From positions 295,886 through 359,885 of the forward strand of contig JXTC01000028.1 in assembly GCA_002914845.1 (NCBI GenBank): a stretch of DNA of 64,000 nt, in the 5' to 3' direction. The notes below the pieces were generated by a model. That model was given only the letters and a program-made list of their open reading frames with translations. It was not told where the DNA came from and ran no database searches. Shown one piece after another: positions 11,397 through 22,901 of the stretch. The position numbers and the translations under genes were made by a program. Position 1 is the stretch's first letter. Each line of letters opens with the position of its first letter. The DNA is from Trema orientale. Its lineage: Eukaryota > Streptophyta > Magnoliopsida > Rosales > Cannabaceae.

Positions 11397-12440
11397 TCCT
11401 CTCCCACTTCATCTTCTTGATGCCCTCATCAACGATTCTTCGACTTGCTTCTAAGCTCAATGCTCAAGTGTTGCAAGCTCTCTCCTATAGCTTCATGCCT
11501 TCGTTGAAATGTATTATATCCTAAAACAAAAAAATAGTTACAATAAACCGTTTGGCAAAAAAAAAAAAAAAGTGAAAAAAATCTATAAAATCTCCAAACT
11601 TAACTCTATTACTTTTTTACATTTACACAAATAATTTTTTTAGAATAATATAAAAAATCTATAAAAATTTCCAGGTTAAGCTATTATATCGTTTAGGTAA
11701 ATAATTAAATAAATTTTAGAATAATGAATTATAATTAAATGAAAATTTAATGGAAATTGTAAATTTTCAATCAAATTTGACTAGTAGAAAATGATGTATT
11801 TTTCTTTTTAGTTTTAAAAATTATAAGGTAAATACTTTTTATCTACAAGAGTAACTGAAGCTACATAAACTTGGGTTTGTCTATGTAAACTTTTTTTGTT
11901 GAATTTAATTCTTAAATTAACTATTTTTTTATATCCACTTTTGAATTTTAATTTTCGGAAAGATTAGTAGATGCAATATTGTTATTTAGAGATATGATGC
12001 CAAAAAAAAAAAGATTCTAAATTGCTAAACAATTAAGATAATAGGGATCCATGGCGCAAAATTTCTTTCATTTAAATGAATTCTAAGAAATCTTAAATGA
12101 AATATACAAAAAGGACTAACGGCGTCAAAAATGAAAATCTTAAATACTGGAATGCCACAAAAAAAATATTCAGGAACAATATGCCAAAATAGTAATAAAT
12201 TAGGAACCAAAGATACCACAAACCCAAAAAAGAAATATGGCTTCTCATCAAATTTTATTTAATACATGTTTATCTAAAAATATTTCCCTAATGAATTATT
12301 TCCTTTTAATAATACAAAGGGAAAAAAGAAAAAGATGCGCGTTTCGAGTTTCGAAAAAAAGAAAAAGAAAAAGAAACTAAAAAAAAAAAACTATCCCACC
12401 ACAACTTTAAACTTCAAACCCATACCGATCCCCTTAAATG
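11397..12440. other. No gene seen
   Basis: The first ~110 bp (11397-11505) still match 15231-15340 and are probably internal retrotransposon sequence next to the LTR. The rest, up to the H4 promoter, is A+T-rich DNA without recognisable features. Confidence 0.6.
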
Positions 12441-12448
12441 TTTTTCCA

Positions 12449-12560
12449 CCAATGAGATTCAAGGATAGCCAATCCGACGGCTAAATGCCACAAGTCCACC
12501 CCAGACGAGGATCGCGACCCAATCCAACGGTCACTATCCAACCTCTCCCATCTATAAAAT
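12449..12560 (+). promoter_or_regulatory. Histone H4 promoter
   Basis: A TATA box CTATAAAA lies at 12552-12559, about 100 bp before the ATG. Upstream are CCAAT boxes at 12449 and two near-identical 12-mers, CCAATCCGACGG at 12469 and CCAATCCAACGG at 12519, 50 bp apart. Between them GAGGATCGCGAC (about 12507) resembles the plant histone octamer (CGCGGATC) in reverse but lacks one base. Such elements are typical of S-phase histone promoters. Motif function here is inference. Confidence 0.7.
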
Positions 12561-12611
12561 TAAACTCCCCCAAACACTTATATCACACGAGCACGCACCA
12601 GAAATTTTTGA

Positions 12612-12968
<357 letters not shown>

Positions 12969-13027
12969 TCTTAAGCTTTTTTTTTTTTGTCTTATCCCTG
13001 GAGTTAGGGCTTTGGTGGTTTTTTTTT

Positions 13028-13319
13028 NNNNNNNNNNNNNNNNNNNNNNNNNNNNNNNNNNNNNNNNNNNNNNNNNNNNNNNNNNNNNNNNNNNNNNNNN
13101 NNNNNNNNNNNNNNNNNNNNNNNNNNNNNNNNNNNNNNNNNNNNNNNNNNNNNNNNNNNNNNNNNNNNNNNNNNNNNNNNNNNNNNNNNNNNNNNNNNNN
13201 NNNNNNNNNNNNNNNNNNNNNNNNNNNNNNNNNNNNNNNNNNNNNNNNNNNNNNNNNNNNNNNNNNNNNNNNNNNNNNNNNNNNNNNNNNNNNNNNNNNN
13301 NNNNNNNNNNNNNNNNNNN
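13028..13319. other. Assembly gap (292 N)
   Basis: A run of unknown bases directly downstream of the H4 T-rich 3' region. Any polyadenylation signal of H4 may lie inside it. The true gap length cannot be known from the sequence. Confidence 1.
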
Positions 13320-13682
13320 TAACCTAGATGTATAGAGGAAATTATATAAAATCTATAAAACGGACATCTACAGATCTACTATACAGTATCAAATCCGGCG
13401 ATCTTGCCAAAACGTTCTTTAGTGACAAGGGAGAAGCCTTGGGGGAGCGGAAACGCCCATTGACTTGCACATTCCAAAAGAGTTAGGTCCAAGCTCAAAG
13501 TCTGGGCCAATTGTAGATTTTGGATGGGCCTTGGGCTTCCTCACACTCCCCTTCCTCACACTCCCCTTTATTTATGTTTATATTTATATATTTATTTATT
13601 TTTCACACTTCCTTTTACATTTTTAATAAAAGTAAAAAGGGAAAGTTTTAAAACTGTCACCATTTGAATATGACGATTCTCC

Positions 13683-13860
13683 TTGCACCATTTTTAAAAC
13701 CATCTTTTATGTCAAAATTTAAGATTTAATTACTACTTATCATCCATAATTATTCTTCAAATTGCATTCCCCAACCCACACGCTATTTTTAGAACCATCT
13801 TCTGTGAGAAAATTTAAGATTTAATCACTACTATTATAACCATCATTATTCTTCAATTAC
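13683..13860. repeat. Imperfect tandem duplication, about 100-bp period
   Basis: Two successive units share ATTTTTAAAACCATCTT / ATTTTTAGAACCATCTT, then AAATTTAAGATTTAAT and TTATTCTTCAA. No coding potential was seen. The stretch 13320-13683 before it holds nothing recognisable apart from a short direct repeat of CTTCCTCACACTCCCC at about 13535-13565. Confidence 0.7.
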
Positions 13861-13883
13861 CCTCAAAAGCAGATGATGCATAT

Positions 13884-15230
13884 TGATAGCCAAGTTGGAT
13901 CAGAGCAAATGCCCATTTTGGAATTAGAACGTACGTTGGATAGAAGCAAAAACTCTAGGGGCCTGTTTGGGATAACTTTTACTTTCTGAAATAAAAGTTC
14001 AAGAAGATCTTCTTAGAAAAGCTAGTGGGTTTATGCTTCATTAAAAAGGTCTTCTAATTAAAAAAAGATCTTCTCATAATCATCTAAACACCACCAAAAG
14101 TAACTTTTGGGCCCCAAAAGATGTTACAAAGTAACTTTTGGGCTCCAAAAGATCTTTGTAAGTCATGCCAAATAGGCCCTAAGTAGAACATCCTTGACAC
14201 TATGCAGTAGCGAAAGCAGATAAATAAATGGTAATAGACTCGCCTTTTGGACCATGTACATGCCTAATTTTAATTACAGATAATGTACATAGTCCAAATA
14301 ATAATGGATTTAAAACTTTCTTTATCAAGTAACACCTAGAATAGGAAAAATAAATTAAAAAAACCAAAAAAAAAAGAAAAAAACTCTAAAATTACTTAAA
14401 TCCTAGAAGCATGTTACTTTTTCATTCGTCGAATCCCCCGAAAAAAAATTAATGATGGAGCAAGAAGAAGAATAAGAAGATCCAAAAGAGAAAGATTAAG
14501 TACATGTTATTAAATATATATATGTATATATATGTGTATATATATGGACATACATAATTAAAGAGATTCTTGTGGAACCAAAAGAATTCAATCCTATTAT
14601 ATATAAAATAAAAGGGGAATTAAAAAAAATAGAAACACATCGTGTGTGTGTGTGTATATTTATTATATTGATAAGAATAGTTTTTTTTATTATTAGTTTG
14701 ATTTGAATGTGTATATAAGTTGACTTGTTAGAAAATTAGACTCTTCTGCTTCAAAATTCCGGTTGCTCTTTAAGGGAGGCACCCATATGTTATGGTGTTC
14801 ATTTTATCCTTTGACTAAAAAGTATATTTGCAAATAGAATTCTTTGTCATAATTTAGTTAACTCTTTAAGCTCTAGCTCTCTAAAAGATTGTATCTCAAT
14901 AAAATTTTTAATTTTTGATTCTTTAAGCTTGAAAATTAGACATTCAAAGTGAAGAATATGAAAATATAAAATTCGGTATTTTGGGAATATAAGAAATATA
15001 CGAGGTAAAATCATAAGTATTTTGAAACCACATTGTGATACCAAAAAAAAAAAAAAAAAATGAAATGTACATATCCAAATAGTAATAGATTTATAAATTT
15101 TTTCAACTATATCCTTAACTGTCTTAAATTTGTTTTAAGGGCATGTAGGCAAATTTACGTGTGCATGCTCCCACGACAAGTTTCCTAGGCATGCCTGGGG
15201 CATGAATGGGCCTTCGAGCGGAACATTACA
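13884..15230 (-). repeat. LTR-like block, copy 2 (chromovirus-like Ty3)
   Basis: Partner of 9477-11396 in the same orientation. On the minus strand it begins TGTAATGTTCCGC directly after the purine tract GGGGGAGGA (plus strand 15231-15246). On the plus strand it begins TGATAGCC and keeps TG...CA ends. It contains a MITE insertion that copy 1 lacks and lacks a ~740-bp and a ~80-bp segment that copy 1 has. It appears to be a 3' LTR with truncated internal sequence beyond it. Confidence 0.65.
13958..14179. mobile_element. MITE (222 bp) inserted in LTR-like copy 2
   Basis: Terminal inverted repeats GGGCCTGTTTGG and CCAAATAGGCCC bound the element. It is flanked by TA on both sides (13956-13957 and 14180-14181). 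The equivalent place in copy 1 (near 9540) reads CTCTAAGTAG, which is the unoccupied site. There is no coding capacity. The TA duplication points to a Tc1/mariner- or Harbinger-type transposase in trans; which one is not decided. Confidence 0.85.
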
Positions 15231-16113
15231 TCCTCCCCCATTTCATCTTATTGATGCCCTCATCGACGATTCTTTGACTTGCTTCTAAACTCAATGCTCA
15301 AGTGTTGCAAGCTCTCCCCTATAACTTCATGCCTTCGCCTGAACTCACTATATGCACTTGGCCTTCTAACTCTTAGAATCACCCTTTGGTGACAAGCACT
15401 GCACCCTAATCTTGAACTAGAATTGAGATCCAATAATATGTTTTTCACTCAAACTCATTACATGAAAAATGCCTCAACATCTGTGATGCCTTTGAGTCGA
15501 AGTACTCCTCTGAGTTCTACTTGTTATTCCTCTGACCATGAAACAACCCATGCTGGGACTTTGACCTCAAAGCCTACACATTGATGAGCTTTCTTTGTCT
15601 CTAACAATTTGATGTTTGCTCACCAAAATCGGAACTAAGATGCACCTCGCATGGTATAGGTCGTAAGCTAACTGTTCTCATGTCATCAATGATTCATAGT
15701 AAGTCTCTTTTGAAACTTGTTTTGGTGGGGAAAAAAAATCCAAAGAACCTATTTAATTCTATCAATTATTTGTACTACAATCACAATGCAAAGATTAGAT
15801 TACTGTTAATCAATAATAATAAATAATCCACCCAATTATTTGTCCATTTGATTGGAGGAGAATGGAAAAAAAAAAAAAATTATTCCTTTGGTTGGTCTTA
15901 AGTCTTAACACATAAGACTACTCTTTCCAATAGAATGCCTTTTCCACATTTTAGTGAGTTGGCATTCCATAGATAAATGGAAGGAATGCCCAATTTCATT
16001 CCAATATATGTTTTCCTGATTGCCCTTCTTTAATTTTAATGTAAGACTACTGACTTACTTAATTTTCTCTCTCTTTATTATCCACGGAGCTACATGGGGA
16101 GCCCCACTGAAAA
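15231..16113. other. Retrotransposon internal remnant, then unannotated DNA
   Basis: 15231-15345 match the sequence beside LTR-like copy 1. To about 15720 the G+C content is higher and the stretch probably continues as decayed internal retroelement sequence (minus strand), but no protein motif was recognised. From 15720 on nothing is seen beyond A+T-rich DNA. Confidence 0.4.
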
Positions 16114-16199
16114 TTCAGAAAAAAGAAATTTATGTGTATCTATATATAACTCTTTATTCAGAAAAAAGAAATTTATATGTGTCTATATATAACTCTTTA
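16114..16199. repeat. 43-bp tandem duplication
   Basis: Two near-identical units begin TTCAGAAAAAAGAAATTTAT at 16114 and 16157. A single unresolved base (N) follows at 16202, which suggests that assembly of this tandem repeat was uncertain. Confidence 0.85.
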
Positions 16200-16523
16200 A
16201 GNATTGTTAGCTAAGACAAAGGGACTCAAATTTAGATGGGCCACCTTTACTCAAGGCTCAATATGAACCCAATATAACATAAGGTTTTTTATTTTTTTCC
16301 TTTTCTTTTTCAAGGAAATTTAATAAAAATATTGAATTCGCTAAAAAAGAAACAAAAATAAACTAAATTTGATACTTATCCTCTTCCACAAAAAAAATTG
16401 AAATCCATGAACTTCTCTTATTTTCTTCCTCTACACTAAGCATGCTCTCAACCCTCTATTTCTATTTTATATAATATCTACCGGATTGGCAACCTATATA
16501 TATGTGTGTATATATATATATAT

Positions 16524-16732
16524 GATTGCCATGTGTAGGTATTTTTTTTAGCTGTTAGATCATCATCTAATAGTGATCCAATGGCTATAATGAGGTGCAT
16601 GAAAAGACGTACATCATTAATGCTATTTCTTTCTCTTACTTTTTATTATAAAAAAGTATATATGATAAATTTTTATTGGTCAAAATGATACCTATGTATA
16701 GGTAAAAAAAAAATACCTACTGGATTGGTGCC
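16524..16732. mobile_element. MITE-like element, copy A
   Basis: Homologous to 16806-17036 over its length. Shared internal landmarks are GATCATCATCTAA, ATGATACCTATGTATAGG and ACCTACTGGATT. The ends are inverted (GATTGCC... and ...GGATTGGTGCC). No coding capacity. Additional ACCTACTGGATT fragments lie between the two copies (about 16762-16796). Confidence 0.65.
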
Positions 16733-16805
16733 CTATATATATATAGGTAAAAAAAAAAAAAAACCTACTGGATTAAAAAAAAACCTACTGGATTCATTTA
16801 TATAT

Positions 16806-17036
16806 GGTTGCCAATCTAGTAAGTATTTTTTTTTACCTATGTGTAGGTATTTTTTTTTTTAGCCGTTGGATCATCATCTAAGGATGATCCACTGGCTATA
16901 ATGAGCTGCATAAAAAGACGTGCATCATTAAGACTATTTCTCTCTTACTTTTTAATATAAAAAATGTGCAAAAAATAATTTATTAGCCAAAATGATACCT
17001 ATGTATAGGATAAAAAAAAAAAAAACCTACTGGATT
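16806..17036. mobile_element. MITE-like element, copy B
   Basis: Begins GGTTGCCAATCTAGTAAGTA and ends ACCTACTGGATT, which are imperfect inverted repeats. The interior holds a second inverted pair, ACCTATGTGTAGGT, and a local palindrome GATCATCATCTAAGGATGATC. It is followed by a TA microsatellite at about 17037-17058. Confidence 0.65.
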
Positions 17037-17058
17037 CATATATATATATATATATATA

Positions 17059-18043
17059 AATATATTTCAACACAATCATTCAAGCTTGATAAATAACCAA
17101 GCTAGTCAAAGAAATTATCAAGTTTATATATTTTCTTTTATTATTTGTCTCAGTTTTCATAATAGAGTTCAATATTTGATATTTACTAAAAGAGTTGGAA
17201 AGAATATATATATATATATATACACACACATACATATATAGATTATGGAATATTGGAAAAAATAAATAAATGTAATATTATTAAGATATGACTTTTTATC
17301 TTTGAATGAATGTATGATTTAGACTTTATTTGGTTTTAGGGGGAAAAAAAAGGTTTTTAGCATTGTATATGTGCACATATATTCTTTGAATTGGTACTTG
17401 CGACTTGTGAGATTTTTATGAATTTTGTTAAAAAAACGGATACTCAGTCGAATGAGTGATAAATCGATAAATGGCAATTTGCTTATGTATATTGATAAAG
17501 ACACCTTCAATTGCCTTGATAATAAAGTTATCGTATAATAAATGGCAATTCGCTAGATATTAATTATACCATTATAAGGGTATTTTTATCAAAATATAAT
17601 TCACATTATTCCATTCAATATTTAATCTAAAATTCTAAATAAATAATTGAATAAATTCTTGACTCCATCATATTTTCTTCTCATTACCAACACCATTCTC
17701 ATTCCATCACTCTAACTAATCTTAGAGCTCCGCAACAAATACTTCTCCACCTTGCTCAAGGAATATGAATGATATAAAATCTATTTTACTTTAAATCTCA
17801 AAACCATCAAATCTTAGAATTAAAGCCCACAAAAGTACACACAGATACAAACAACTGAACAAGTTACAAAACTCATGTAAATATAAAATTATGTGAGATA
17901 TACCTCAAAAAAAGAAAAAGAAATTACGTGACATAAAATACCCATACAATTAGATGTATGATAACAAAATGGCCACAAATTAGGAATAAGGATAAAATAA
18001 ATACTTGATACTTAGTTATTTTATTTTGGGGGAGGGCTACAGT
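17059..18043. other. No gene seen
   Basis: A+T-rich intergenic DNA with a (TA)n/(CA)n microsatellite near 17203-17236. No feature beyond this. Confidence 0.6.
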
Positions 18044-18179
18044 AAGGGCGCCGCTACGTAGGGCCACCCTTTATACACCGTTTGATGGGAATCTGTGGGG
18101 AATAACGGGAATCTGTTTATACACAGATTCCCATCAAACGGTATATAGACAGGGCCTACGCAGGGACGCAGACGCCCTT
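18044..18179. mobile_element. Short foldback (hairpin) element
   Basis: A perfect 21-bp inverted repeat (18077-18097 and 18122-18142, starting ACCGTTTGATGG) surrounds a 24-base loop. Outer arms AAGGGCG...TACGTAGGGCC and GGCCTACGCAGG...CGCCCTT continue the pairing with mismatches to the element ends. It is clearly more G+C-rich than its surroundings. No protein is encoded. It looks like a MITE or other foldback element; the family was not recognised. Confidence 0.7.
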
Positions 18180-19390
18180 TTATTTATTTTGTATTTTGAA
18201 TAGGTCAATTAGTTCTTAGTTATCCTAAACTTTAGGCCCATTTCTCTTCATTGACAATTATATTTTTAGTTTATTTATTTGAAAACGTTTTATTATTCTA
18301 ATTTTGGAGTTAAGCGTGTATTAGTAGTACTAGTGACCATCATGGGATCATGGTCGTAATGGAGTCATAACTTACGGGAATTAGATTTCAATTATTTGTA
18401 TTTAATCCGAGAATTAATAAGAAAATAATGTGTGCAAAAAATATTTGAGTTACAAATATACTGTGTTTTGAAAGATCACACTTATTAAGAAACCCAAATT
18501 TAAAGGTAAGATTCCCTCGAATGAATTTATTATCATCTTTAATTCTTTTTTAAATTCGTATTAGTATCACATACGCCTTTACATACACGAAAAACTTGGT
18601 TTCTTATTCTTTATATATCTCTCTCTTCGACATGTTAGAAAATCTAAGGAGGTGAGATTTACGCATAAGAAGTGAGGAAGAAGAAGCTGCCGGAGTCCTT
18701 TGCTACAGCCTTTCATCTGAACAAAGTCTCATTCTTTTTCTTTTTCTTTTTTTTTTTTTTTTGGTAAATACCATTTTCTGTTTTTTCTGTTTTAAGTAAT
18801 TGGTATTTATATCTTAATATCTTTCTTTTTCAATACGAGGGTAGGGTCGTAGTTACGCAAAACTCAAAAAGAAATTAAAAAATAAAAAAACAAAAATTAA
18901 GTTGCTCAAATTGCATATCTGATCCGGTGATTTAGACATGTCAATTCGTCCATTATTAATAGCCTGTTCTGTTATCCTGCATTATTTTAATCTAAACTGT
19001 CGATGTTTAATAATCGTTGAAACAAATATAAAATGCAAAATTTAAAATCAATTTTATGCAGCATAGGTGTTAAATTACAGATCTCATTAATTAGATAGGA
19101 AAGAGATATTGCAAGAGTAAAGTGTGCAAGCAAACTAAAAATGTATTTACAAAACATTTTAAAAATGTATTTAAAATTAATTTAAAATAACTTACTGGGA
19201 GATATTTGTACATATGAAGATGTGTTGCACCTCTTATGTAATCAATAGGCTATGGATATGTGTTCCTTTCAGGATACTTGCCAGTATAACACCTTGTTTA
19301 CTCTTCTATTATTAAACAAAATATTCTTGTTTTAACATGAAACACAATTAAATACAAAGATTTCAAACCTTTAATATGTATAAATATGTA

Positions 19391-19437
<47 letters not shown>

Positions 19438-20130
19438 TTGGCTTTTTTTTATTTTTATTTTTATTTATTTTTAAGCAACTCTTCAATGTTGTTTAGAGGG
19501 GAAAAGGAAAAAGAAGAAGGCCAACGGTTGACTACCCCTCTGTTGATGAAAATTTTAACTAATCTAGATAATAATTAAATTCCCCAAAGACTTTGTGGCG
19601 TTGAATAAAGGGGCCTCAATTAACTATGCAGTGACGTTAGTAGCACATTTAGAGCCACATCATGAAAATCAAAAACCATTATATGTAGTAGAATTTTACA
19701 TATATCAATGAAGCTAGTTATACAGATTTTTCTTTATAATTAATTAAGCTAGAAAGAAAATAAGGCACCTTTATATTTATAGCCCAGTGGTTTTTATATA
19801 AATTAACAGTTGAACACGTCTGAATATTAGTATATCAATTTAATAACACTACCGTATATATGAGGATGTGAAAGCATGCACTATTAATTATGCATATGGT
19901 CTCATTTTAATGAGTTTGAGCAAACTTCCACATAGCTCTTATTAATGGAGTTGGAAAGAAGAATCTTATTCGAGTTAGCTAGAGACTTAATATGGAATTG
20001 AGTAAATTATTCACACGAAAAATTAATGCCTAGCGCTATCTTGGTTGTGTTAATAAGCATAATTAAGTCGGTCTCCTTTGGACGTTGGTCTTAATCTATA
20101 GTGTGTATATATATATATATATATATTGTT
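18180..20130. other. No gene seen; CT microsatellite
   Basis: A (CT)n microsatellite lies at about 19394-19434 and a (TA)n tract at about 20107-20126. The rest shows no coding or repeat structure that can be named. Confidence 0.6.
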
Positions 20131-20280
20131 TTGGAGTGTGACAATTTTTTATAATTAGTCATTAGCTAAAAATATTATGTCACAATTAATGTGATAATTA
20201 TATAATATGGGGATAATTAAGAAAATGTGACGTGTCAAAACTACACTGGACAAGAAAAAGATATTGACATACCAAGATAA
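20131..20280 (+). mobile_element. MITE-like element, family shared with 36814-36957
   Basis: It begins TTGGAGTGTGACAATTTTTT and runs through ATAATTAGTCATTAGCTAA to a TGACATACCAAG end. The reverse complement of 36814-36957 follows the same order (TTTGACAAAATTTTTATAA, AGTCACTAACTAA, TTAAGAAAATATAACGTGTC). Ends resemble TTGGAGTGTCA inverted repeats. No coding capacity. Confidence 0.5.
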
Positions 20281-20420
20281 ATGTCAATTTCTTACTGGAA
20301 AATTGTCAAGTTTATGCCACACCATCAAGGAGTTTGAGCCACATTAGCTACTATATTATGTGTCGCGATACTACAGGGCCATATGTTAAGATACTAGTGG
20401 ACCTCTTCTTTTTAACTACN

Positions 20421-20491
<71 letters not shown>
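20421..20491. repeat. (AT)n microsatellite
   Basis: About 35 uninterrupted AT dinucleotides directly follow an unresolved base at 20420, so the true length is uncertain. Confidence 0.95.
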
Positions 20492-20496
<5 letters not shown>

Positions 20497-21819
20497 TAAA
20501 CCACATATGCCAATACCTAACTTTAAAAGTTTTGATCTCTCATTAAAATTGAGAACATTGATATAAATTGTCTTATACATTATTACATGACAATATTTAA
20601 TATCATATCATACGCTCACAACGTGACAAAAAAATTTCTGATATAGACTAGAATTTGTAATGTTTAGCATCTTAACTTTTACCAAATAAATGCTGTTTTT
20701 AATTAAGTCCGAGCCAAGAATGTATAAGACATGGCTAAGAATTAAGCAATTTGCATTATCACGACTTCTTTTTATGTTATACATGTATGTGTATATGTAT
20801 ATACACGTATATACTCCCTATTTTAAGATTTCCATTATTTTGGTTTCCTATTTTAAGAAACCAAAATGAAATGATGTCCGAACTTATGTTACATACTATG
20901 ATTAATCAAGTATTCTTTCAAAGTGAAGAAAATTAAAACCCTAAACTTAGAAGGTAGGGGGAGCTTTTTATAACAATAGTGATTGCACCACGTCATTTTT
21001 GTAGATGGTAAAGTGACCCATTTGAGAGCTAAGGCTTGAAGTAACAGTAAATCTTCTTATTTGAGATCGATTGATAAAATTTATTGGTAAGGACAAGTGA
21101 CCTTTAAATGGTATTAAATATACGATATATTGTTATTAAATATAAGATATATTGTCATTAAATATAAGATATATGGTTATTTCGTGGCCGTCCCAAATTC
21201 GTGTGTCAAGGGTGAAAACAAACGACTTTAACCACCAACTAACAACCGCTATTTTCTATTTTCTAATCACCCTCTGCTCTGCGGCCGGAAACAAAATATC
21301 CCCTCCCTCTGCTCTGCAGCCGAAAATAAAAATAAAAATAAAAATTAACCCACATTTTTCTATTTTCTAATCACCCTTGTCTCTAATTCACTTTTAATTT
21401 ATATTTCTGCAGCTGGACACTAAAAAAAAAAAAAACCCTTATTATATATGAATTAAATTACGTTTGTCGTTTCTTTCCCCCCAAAAAAAAAAAACTTTGT
21501 CACTATCTCCGGAAAAAAAAAAAAGAAACACACCCTTGTCTCTCTAGTCACTTCAACTATAAATTACCCTTATTTATTTTAAGATCTCTTTTGTGTTTGT
21601 TTTTCTAGATGCCTTTTCTTATATCTCTCTCCTTAAAAATAAATAAATAAATAAATAAATTTCTAGAAGCCATCGACAAGGAAAGAAAAAACCATCACAC
21701 CTCCATCCACACAACCAAAAGAAAAAAAAAAGGTTTTGGTATTTATTAACCCCCCAAACAAAATTCCAAGACATCCACTCCTCCACATGCTATACTTTCC
21801 CCCCTCTCTTTCTACATAG
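20492..21819. other. No gene seen; upstream region of the MAKR-like gene
   Basis: Three 22-bp tandem units (ATTAAATATAMGATATATKG-type) lie at 21113-21178. The phrase CCTCTGCTCTGCRGCCG occurs twice near 21271 and 21306. Several A-tracts and CT-rich stretches precede the gene and may belong to its promoter. Confidence 0.6.
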
Positions 21820-21830
21820 CTATATATTTA
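21820..21830 (+). promoter_or_regulatory. TATA box of the MAKR/DUF1645-like gene
   Basis: CTATATATTTA lies about 130 bp before the start codon. A CT-rich leader (CTCTCACTCTCCTCTC) begins about 30 bp downstream of it, as often seen in plant 5' untranslated regions. Confidence 0.55.
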
Positions 21831-21950
21831 TCTAGAAATTCTCTCACTCTCCTCTCAAATCCAACAGAAAAAAAAAAAGAAAAGAAAAGAAAAAAAGAAT
21901 ATATCCCAAGAGAATCATCTTTCTCTTCTCTCTAATATCATTTCTTGTAT

Positions 21951-22901
21951 ATGATATACATGGAAGACAATATATTTCATTTCAATATCGATCTTGATCA
22001 TCTCCATCAAGACCCAGAAGAAGAAGAAGATGAAGAAACAGATGAAACAGAGGAAGCAGAGGAAGCTCTTTCTCTCTCCGAACTTCCTCTAAACACCACC
22101 AATCAAGATGCACAAGAAGAAGACGACTACACCCAAGAAATGTTCAAGAACAGAGAAAACAACGCTCATAATAGCCACAATAGCCGCCGCTCGTCGTCGG
22201 AGCCGCCGGAATTCTTCGAGTTTTTCAGTGACGTCGGCTCAGGGGAGACCATGTGCTCCGCCGAAGACATCATCTTTTGTGGGAGATTAATACCCTTTAG
22301 GGAGCACTACTACTCTGATATGAGTCGCAATCACAATCATAATCATAATGATCAGATGCCTTTGATGAAGAATGTCATTAGTTTTCCCGAGGACTTTCTC
22401 AGGAAACAAACAGCTTTCCGGCGACGCTCGGAGTCTCTGTCCGAGTTGCAGAGCAGCTCTGTTTCGAGGTCGGGTAGCGCTAAGGCCACGGTGATGAGGA
22501 ACAGCAGGTCGTTGGACTATCAGAGGCTCCGGAGGTCTTGGAACTACTCGATGGTGTCGCCGGCTCCATCCCATATGGACCGGAACTCGTCGGTGAGGAG
22601 CGCCGGGAAGTCGGACTCGCCGCCGAAGAAGCCGGTCCGGCCGCGGTGGTCGTCGTTCCTGATGTTCGGGATGGCGAGGTTCCCGGCGGAGATGGAGCTC
22701 AGCGATATCAAGAACCGGCAGGTCCGGAGGAACCCGTCGACGCTTTTTCCGGCTGTGGATTCCGGCGGCGGTGGGAATTTTACGGTTAACCGGAGCTCCT
22801 CCTCCGGCAACAAGGCCTCCTGGAGGCTACTCAAGGCGTTGAGCTGCAAAGACCATGCGAGTGTTGCTGTAACGGCGTCGCTTTGCATGCCTCACGTGTG
22901 A
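21951..22901 (+). CDS. MAKR/DUF1645-like plant-specific protein
   Basis: A single-exon gene of about 316 codons. An acidic N-terminus (EEEEDEETDETEEAEEA) is followed by PPEFFEFFSDV and SAEDIIFCGRLIPFRE. This pair resembles the FEF...SADE(I/L)F-x-G-x-(I/L)xPL core of the DUF1645 and membrane-associated kinase regulator (MAKR) families. Next come Ser/Arg-rich segments (RRRSESLSELQSSS, RNSRSLDYQRLRR), a basic region PPKKPVRPRW and a conserved-looking C-terminus, WRLLKALSCKDHASVAV. No transmembrane segment or signal peptide is seen. MAKR proteins are plasma-membrane-associated regulators of receptor kinases, so a similar role is possible but inferred. Two in-frame ATGs are candidates: 21951 and 21960. 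The second has G at +4 and gives MEDNIFHF. An in-frame TTG at 21945 is not a likely start. Codon use is G+C-richer in the second half. Confidence 0.75.
   Translation: MIYMEDNIFHFNIDLDHLHQDPEEEEDEETDETEEAEEALSLSELPLNTTNQDAQEEDDYTQEMFKNRENNAHNSHNSRRSSSEPPEFFEFFSDVGSGETMCSAEDIIFCGRLIPFREHYYSDMSRNHNHNHNDQMPLMKNVISFPEDFLRKQTAFRRRSESLSELQSSSVSRSGSAKATVMRNSRSLDYQRLRRSWNYSMVSPAPSHMDRNSSVRSAGKSDSPPKKPVRPRWSSFLMFGMARFPAEMELSDIKNRQVRRNPSTLFPAVDSGGGGNFTVNRSSSSGNKASWRLLKALSCKDHASVAVTASLCMPHV

Noticed and set aside
21945..21950. Upstream in-frame start of the MAKR-like protein
   Set aside because: The codon at 21945 is TTG, not ATG; the first in-frame ATG is at 21951.
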